Part shown: piece by piece, positions 23,744 through 27,149 of the stretch
Layout: the number at the start of each line of letters is the position of its first letter
Position numbering within the stretch: position 1 is the stretch's first letter
Source: Nostoc sp. CHAB 5715
Lineage (GTDB): Bacteria; Cyanobacteriota; Cyanobacteriia; Cyanobacteriales; Nostocaceae
Assembly: GCF_020829685.1 (NCBI RefSeq)
Contig: NZ_JAIVFR010000002.1
Span: 1 to 27,149, forward strand
Direction: 5' to 3'
DNA length: 27,149 bases
The notes under the pieces: model-generated
Database searches by the model: none
What the model saw: the letters and a program-made list of their open reading frames with translations, nothing else
Told to the model about the DNA's origin: nothing
Position numbers and translations under genes: made by a program

Positions 23744-24348
23744 CCGAGTGCCGAGGCTTCCCGTTTGCTAATGCCACTGACACGGGCCGCTACATAAGTG
23801 CCAACATATTTGCCTGCGATCGCCACTCCTAAAACCAACGTACACAAAAGCCACAATTCTGGACGGTTGAGTAAGCCAATCTGCGTCCGTAAGCCACTGT
23901 AGGCGAAAAATATTGGCAGCAAGAATATCAAAACAAAATCTTCGGTTTTTACTGCCAATTCCCGCACTAAATCTTCATTTTTGGGCATTGCTGCTCCCAG
24001 TAAAAATGCCCCAAAAATTAAGTGAATACCAATTAGTTCGGTGATTAATGCCGACGCAACTACTGCCATATAAATTCCAGCTAGCAGCAATTGGCTGAGG
24101 CGTCCCGCACGGAGGTAGTGTTTGGCAAGGCATTGGAGAAACCAACGTCCAGCCGTCAACATCAAGCCGATGTAAACTATGCTGGCGATAATTGTGGGTA
24201 TCGCACCTGCAAAGTCACCAGTTCGAGCAACTGCGATCGCTACTGCTAAGAGACACCAAGCTGTCACATCATCCACTGCTGCACAAGTTAACGCCAACGT
24301 TCCTAAACGCGTTCCTTGTAAATTGTTTTCAGTAATGATTCGCGCCAA
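23732..24348 (-). pseudogene. Cation:proton antiporter (CPA2), internal fragment B
   Basis: About 200 residues of a CPA2 antiporter membrane domain: ARIITENNLQGTRLGTLALT and CAAVDDVTAWCLLAVAIAVA (the Asp-Asp ion-binding motif), FGAFLLGAAMPKNEDLVREL, LIFLLPIFFAYSGLRTQIGL, ending ISKREASALGWFV where Asn-Thr-Arg-Gly-Leu-Met would be expected. Its first ~120 residues and last segments are missing. It re-covers the same family region as fragment A, so it comes from a second paralogue rather than from a frameshift. It joins A at 24336-24348 and the USP fragment at 23732-23743. Confidence 0.85.
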
Positions 24349-25187
24349 TTTTCCCCCGCCAATTTTGCAGCCAACATACAAGCAATACCTTTGCCGAGAA
24401 TTGCGATCGCAATAATTAAGAGCGTAATTCCCCATAAAGTAGGTGTGTTTATTAATCCGATTTTAGTATTCAGTCCAGAGAAGACAAAAAATATCGGTAA
24501 CAAAAAAGAAGTAGTTAAAAACTCCGTATGTTGGCGAATTTGTTGGGCGAATTCTTGGCGTGGTGTCACTGCTCCTAGCACAAAAGCACCAAATATTGCA
24601 TAGATACCTGTGACATCGGTAAACCATGCACAAAACATCAAAATTATCAACATCAAAGTTAGGGTTTGTTTGTTCACACGTGCATCGCGTTTTGTCATGC
24701 ATATAAACGCTTTAAGTAGAGGTTGACCGATAAAAATTGCAAATAGCACGTAGCAAATGCCACCACCAATTGCTAATATGGCAATGCTCAGAGAATTTTT
24801 CACCCTAGCAAGGACGATCGCTAGCAAACACCAAGCAACTGCATCATCTACCGATGCAGCACCTAAAGCCAAAGTACCGAAGCGGGTTTGTGCAAGACCG
24901 CGCTCGTAAAGAATGCGAGCTAACATCGGAAATGCCGTAATTGTCATCGATGCACCTAGATACAAAGCGGCTGACCAAAGCGTTACTTTTGGTTGAAAGA
25001 AATCGCCATTGTGATAAAACCAAAAAGATGCGATCGCTCCTAAAATAAAAGGAGTGATAATCCCGGCAGCAGATAGCAAACTTGCACTTTTGATATGATG
25101 TTTTAAGAGTTTAGTGTTGAACTCTAAACCAATTAAAAACATATAAATTGTCAACCCAATCTGGCTAATATAGCAATCCGGAATCAT
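24336..25187 (-). pseudogene. Cation:proton antiporter (CPA2), fragment A, lacking both ends
   Basis: Residues ISQIGLTIYMFLIGLEFNTK onward are a CPA2 antiporter: ASMTITAFPMLARILYERGL, GAASVDDAVAWCLLAIVLAR (Asp-Asp motif), FGAFVLGAVTPRQEFAQQIR, SFLLPIFFVFSGLNTKIGLI, stopping after AKLAGENWRES. The family begins with one or two further segments (about 80 residues), which are absent: the first six codons (Met-Ile-Pro-Asp-Cys-Tyr) lie in the arm of an inverted-repeat element (25169-25352). At the 3' end it runs into fragment B out of frame and stops after 14 foreign residues at 24303. Not expected to function. Confidence 0.85.
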
Positions 25188-25352
25188 CTGTGAGAAAATA
25201 CTTAAATTATAATCGTACTTTTAAACACTCATTAACAACTTAATTTTCCGGCTAGAATTATATATATTGCATAATCCATAGCTTCAAAGTAAGTTATTTA
25301 AAGTACATTAAATATTACCGTATTTTCTCATGAATCATTTAGGATTGCTATA
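25169..25352. mobile_element. 180-bp inverted-repeat (MITE-like) element at the antiporter 5' end
   Basis: The 32-base arms at 25169-25200 and 25321-25352 match at 26 of 32 positions (outer GGATTGCTATA and inner TATTTTCTCA identical). A core of 25171-25350 begins TAGCAATCC, ends GGATTGCTA and is flanked by TA on both sides, as expected for IS630/Tc1-type TA insertion. The 120-base centre is AT-rich and non-coding. It replaces the upstream part of antiporter fragment A. Confidence 0.65.
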
Positions 25353-25764
25353 GCAGGTATTTAACGGCAAACTAATCGGCAGTGATTAATTGTTTTCAAT
25401 TGATATCATAAGCTCATCTGTTCTATTACGTCGCCTAAAGGCTTTTTGAATTTTGAACTTTGCATACTAGTAGTCTGTCAAGCTAACAATGCTTGGTTAA
25501 TAGCAATAAGAAAAATTTCTTTCTCCCCCTGCTCCCCCTGCCTCAAGAGCCTGCCTCGATCCGTCAATTTTGGCTTGACAGACTAGTAGTAGTCTGTCCC
25601 ATTAATTCTAAGGGTTAGTAGAGTCACGTCGCTTCGCTCCGAATTCAAAATTCAAAATTCAAAATTCAAAATTACAATCCCCATAAATAAATTTAGGCGA
25701 TGCACTGAGCGTAGCCGAAGTGGGCTTGTACCATCAAGGAATAATTGGTCACGAGTAATTGATT
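25353..25764. other. Intergenic region between antiporter relic and serine hydrolase
   Basis: No gene and no antiporter N-terminus in any frame. It holds a second inverted-repeat block (25467-25589), a four-fold AATTCAAAATTCAAA run (about 25640-25672) and a CACTGAGCGTAGCCGAAGTG hairpin unit near 25701-25720, related to the GAGCGAAGCCGAAG units elsewhere. Confidence 0.7.
25467..25589. repeat. 123-bp inverted-repeat block
   Basis: CTAGTAGTCTGTCAAGC (25467-25483) and GCTTGACAGACTAGTAG (25573-25589) are inverted repeats with one mismatch in 17. The right arm also overlaps a perfect hairpin GACAGACTA/TAGTCTGTC (25577-25598). The interior includes CTCCCCCTGCTCCCCCTGCC. It may be a small non-autonomous element or two abutting ends; no clear target duplication. 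Confidence 0.5.
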
Positions 25765-26814
25765 TTACTCCCTCTCCACTAATGGAGGCTGAAGCACTAG
25801 TTCCGTAAGAATTGGACAGTAGTATTCAGCAATTTTCTTAGCGATCGCATCTGGTCGGGAAATTTTATCTAGATTGCAAAGTAAAATTACGGTAATTTTG
25901 TCATCAATAAAGCGGGTAATGTTACTTGCGAATCCTAAAATTGAACCATTATGACCAACTACTCGGCGATCGCCATAATTGAATACCCACCAACCTAAAC
26001 CTGCAACATATCTCAACTTTTCCCAATCATCGCCTTGATTGGGAAAATGAGGAGTCCACATTAAATCAAAGGTTGATTGTTTTAACAAAGTTGCACCACA
26101 AAGCGCCTGTTCCCACTTCACCATATCTGTCACACTGGATAGTTGGCCTCCAGCAGAATAGGTAACAGAAGGACTGTAGTAAGGTTTGTTAACGAGTTTG
26201 CTGTTTGGCAACCGATAGCCAGCAGCCCGGTGTGCCACTATGTCTTTGGGATCATTCATCACGGTTGCGTTCATTCCCAAAGGAGCAAAAATGCGCTCTT
26301 GCAACAAATCTCTATAAGATTGTCCAGTTACCTTTTCTAGGAGCAAACCCAGTAGATAGTAGCCTGTGTTGTCATAGGCGCTAAACTCACCCGGTTGGAA
26401 CTTGAGGGGTAGGTGAGTAACTAGAGCCAAAATTTCAGATTTCGATAAATTAAGATGGGTAATTTCCCAGTAGTTTGGGGCATCGGTATAGCTGGGAATT
26501 CCAGACTGATGAGACAGAATATGTTGAATTGTGACATTTTGCCAAGCTAAGGGTAGATAATCGAGATAATCTGCGATCGCATTTTCTAGCGAAATTATCC
26601 CTTGTTCCACCAGCATCATTATGGCTGTAGCGGTGAAAGTTTTACCAACAGAGGCAATTTCATAAACTGTATGTTCAGTAGCTGGAACAGAGTGTTCAAC
26701 ATTCGCCAGTCCATAGCCCTTAACTAAAACAGGTTCACCTTCCTGCACCACTGCAACAGAAAGTCCAGGAATCTGATTTTGAGTCATTATGGCTCGAATA
26801 TAGTCGTCAATCAT
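25765..26814 (-). CDS. Serine hydrolase, class C beta-lactamase/CubicO-like
   Basis: 349 residues, one beta-lactamase-fold domain. The nucleophile motif Ser-Val-Gly-Lys is at 55-58, Tyr-Asp-Asn at 147-149 and the third motif His-Asn-Gly at 288-290; LSHQSGIPSY (100-109) and GHNGSILGFAS are further family marks. Members are penicillin-binding-like peptidases or esterases; the substrate cannot be told and drug resistance should not be inferred. No signal peptide, so cytoplasmic unless the start is wrong. AGG about nine bases upstream of ATG. Only ~50 bases of cyanobacterial DNA precede it before the foreign end. Confidence 0.9.
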   Translation of the reverse strand: MIDDYIRAIMTQNQIPGLSVAVVQEGEPVLVKGYGLANVEHSVPATEHTVYEIASVGKTFTATAIMMLVEQGIISLENAIADYLDYLPLAWQNVTIQHILSHQSGIPSYTDAPNYWEITHLNLSKSEILALVTHLPLKFQPGEFSAYDNTGYYLLGLLLEKVTGQSYRDLLQERIFAPLGMNATVMNDPKDIVAHRAAGYRLPNSKLVNKPYYSPSVTYSAGGQLSSVTDMVKWEQALCGATLLKQSTFDLMWTPHFPNQGDDWEKLRYVAGLGWWVFNYGDRRVVGHNGSILGFASNITRFIDDKITVILLCNLDKISRPDAIAKKIAEYYCPILTELVLQPPLVERE

Positions 26815-26879
26815 ATATTATTGACCTGATTTTTGTTTGATGATGGGGAGATAAGGGAGATGAGGAAGCAAGAAAGCAG

Positions 26880-26924
26880 GGTCAGGGCGGCGTACAGCAG
26901 CGCGGCCAGCAGTGAGGGCGACAT
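26880..26924 (-). CDS. 5' end of a truncated gene in the foreign end segment
   Basis: ATG at 26922-26924 with AAGGAG about ten bases upstream gives MSPSLLAALLYAALTL, a hydrophobic start of a membrane protein or signal sequence. After about 15 codons it runs into the GAGGAAGCAAGAAAGCAGG repeat of the cyanobacterial part, so the rest is missing. It is divergent from the gene at 27039 with a 114-base shared upstream region. Family unknown. Confidence 0.4.
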
Positions 26925-27001
26925 GGATGCGGGCTCCTTGAAGTCATGGGCAGGCGGTGGATCAGGCCTCCATGCTGAGGCCGCGCGGCTTCGCCATCGA
27001 G

Positions 27002-27036
27002 TGTCCATATCGACATTGATCGGGCTAATATGGACA
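27002..27036. promoter_or_regulatory. Inverted repeat in a divergent promoter region
   Basis: TGTCCATAT, 17 bases, ATATGGACA: a perfect nine-base inverted repeat ending two bases before the ATG at 27039. Its place between two divergent starts, one of them a likely regulator gene, fits an operator. Confidence 0.4.
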
Positions 27037-27038
27037 TC

Positions 27039-27149
27039 ATGAAAACAGCCGTACTGATCCTGCCCGGCGTGCTGGATATCAGTCTGGGCATCACGCTCGA
27101 CGTGATGAACACCGCCAATCGCCTGTGCGTGCTGACGGACCGGCCACCC
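27039..27149 (+). CDS. Possible GlxA-like transcriptional regulator, N-terminal fragment
   Basis: 37 codons, open to the window end: MKTAVLILPGVLDISLGITL then DVMNTANRLCVLTDRPP. This resembles the start of the DJ-1/PfpI-like domain of GlxA-type AraC-family regulators (strand, Gly-x-x-Asp, then a helix with Asp-x-x-x-x-Ala-Asn). The DNA is about 62% GC with codons ending in G/C, unlike the rest of the window, so it probably derives from another bacterium. Too short for certainty. Confidence 0.45.
   Translation, partial: MKTAVLILPGVLDISLGITLDVMNTANRLCVLTDRPP

Noticed and set aside
24303..25187. The antiporter frames could be one gene broken by simple frameshifts.
   Set aside because: Fragments A and B cover the same family region twice with different sequences (two Asp-Asp motifs), so a frameshift cannot explain them.
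26811..27118. Further overlapping open frames on both strands at the right end.
   Set aside because: They are GC-rich shadows of the two short gene starts that have better evidence (ribosome binding site at 26924, family resemblance at 27039), and some cross the foreign junction.

Overview
The window comes from a filamentous, Nostoc-like (Nostocales) cyanobacterium. The evidence is frequent HIP1 octamers (GCGATCGC), many short tandem repeats of the kind known from heterocyst-forming cyanobacteria, cyanobacteria-specific genes (ndhN, a DUF3172 protein, an AMIN-domain protein), and ribosomal protein sequences of clear cyanobacterial type. Both extreme ends appear not to belong to the same locus. 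The last ~265 bases are GC-rich (about 62% GC over the final 109 bases, counted by hand), lack HIP1 and look proteobacterial. The first ~125 bases are the start of a cyanobacterial yidC fused into the middle of rpmE.

Positions 57-17730, all on the minus strand, hold the merged S10-spc-alpha ribosomal cluster. In transcription order: rplC, rplD, rplW, rplB, rpsS, rplV, rpsC, rplP, rpmC, rpsQ, rplN, rplX, rplE, rpsH, rplF, rplR, rpsE, rplO, secY, adk, infA, rpmJ, rpsM, rpsK, rpoA, rplQ, truA, rplM, rpsI and a truncated rpmE. Besides ribosomal proteins it encodes the SecY translocon channel, adenylate kinase, IF-1, the RNA polymerase alpha subunit and the tRNA pseudouridine synthase TruA. Many spacers are filled with heptameric repeat arrays, a 137-bp insertion element and a GC-rich palindrome. 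These repeats reach into coding sequence: they encode the last residues of TruA, Adk and a GNAT protein, and supply Shine-Dalgarno-like and ATG triplets at gene starts. A ~1-kb leader upstream of rplC carries a cluster of hairpins and a possible promoter.

Positions 18728-26814 hold single genes: ndhN (+), a GNAT acetyltransferase (-), an ABC-2 permease (-), a DUF3172 membrane protein (+), an AMIN-domain secreted protein (-), an unrecognised small secreted protein (-), a wrecked cation:proton antiporter locus (-), and a CubicO/class C beta-lactamase-like serine hydrolase (-). The antiporter locus is a fusion of three gene fragments joined at two short shared sequences, and a 180-bp inverted-repeat element sits at its 5' end.

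I found no CRISPR array, defence island or evident new enzyme system. What deserves attention is the repeat and mobile-element biology (a 137-bp element with target duplications and an empty site inside the window), the two-junction antiporter relic, the rplC leader, and the two chimeric ends, which should be tested as assembly artefacts before any biological reading.
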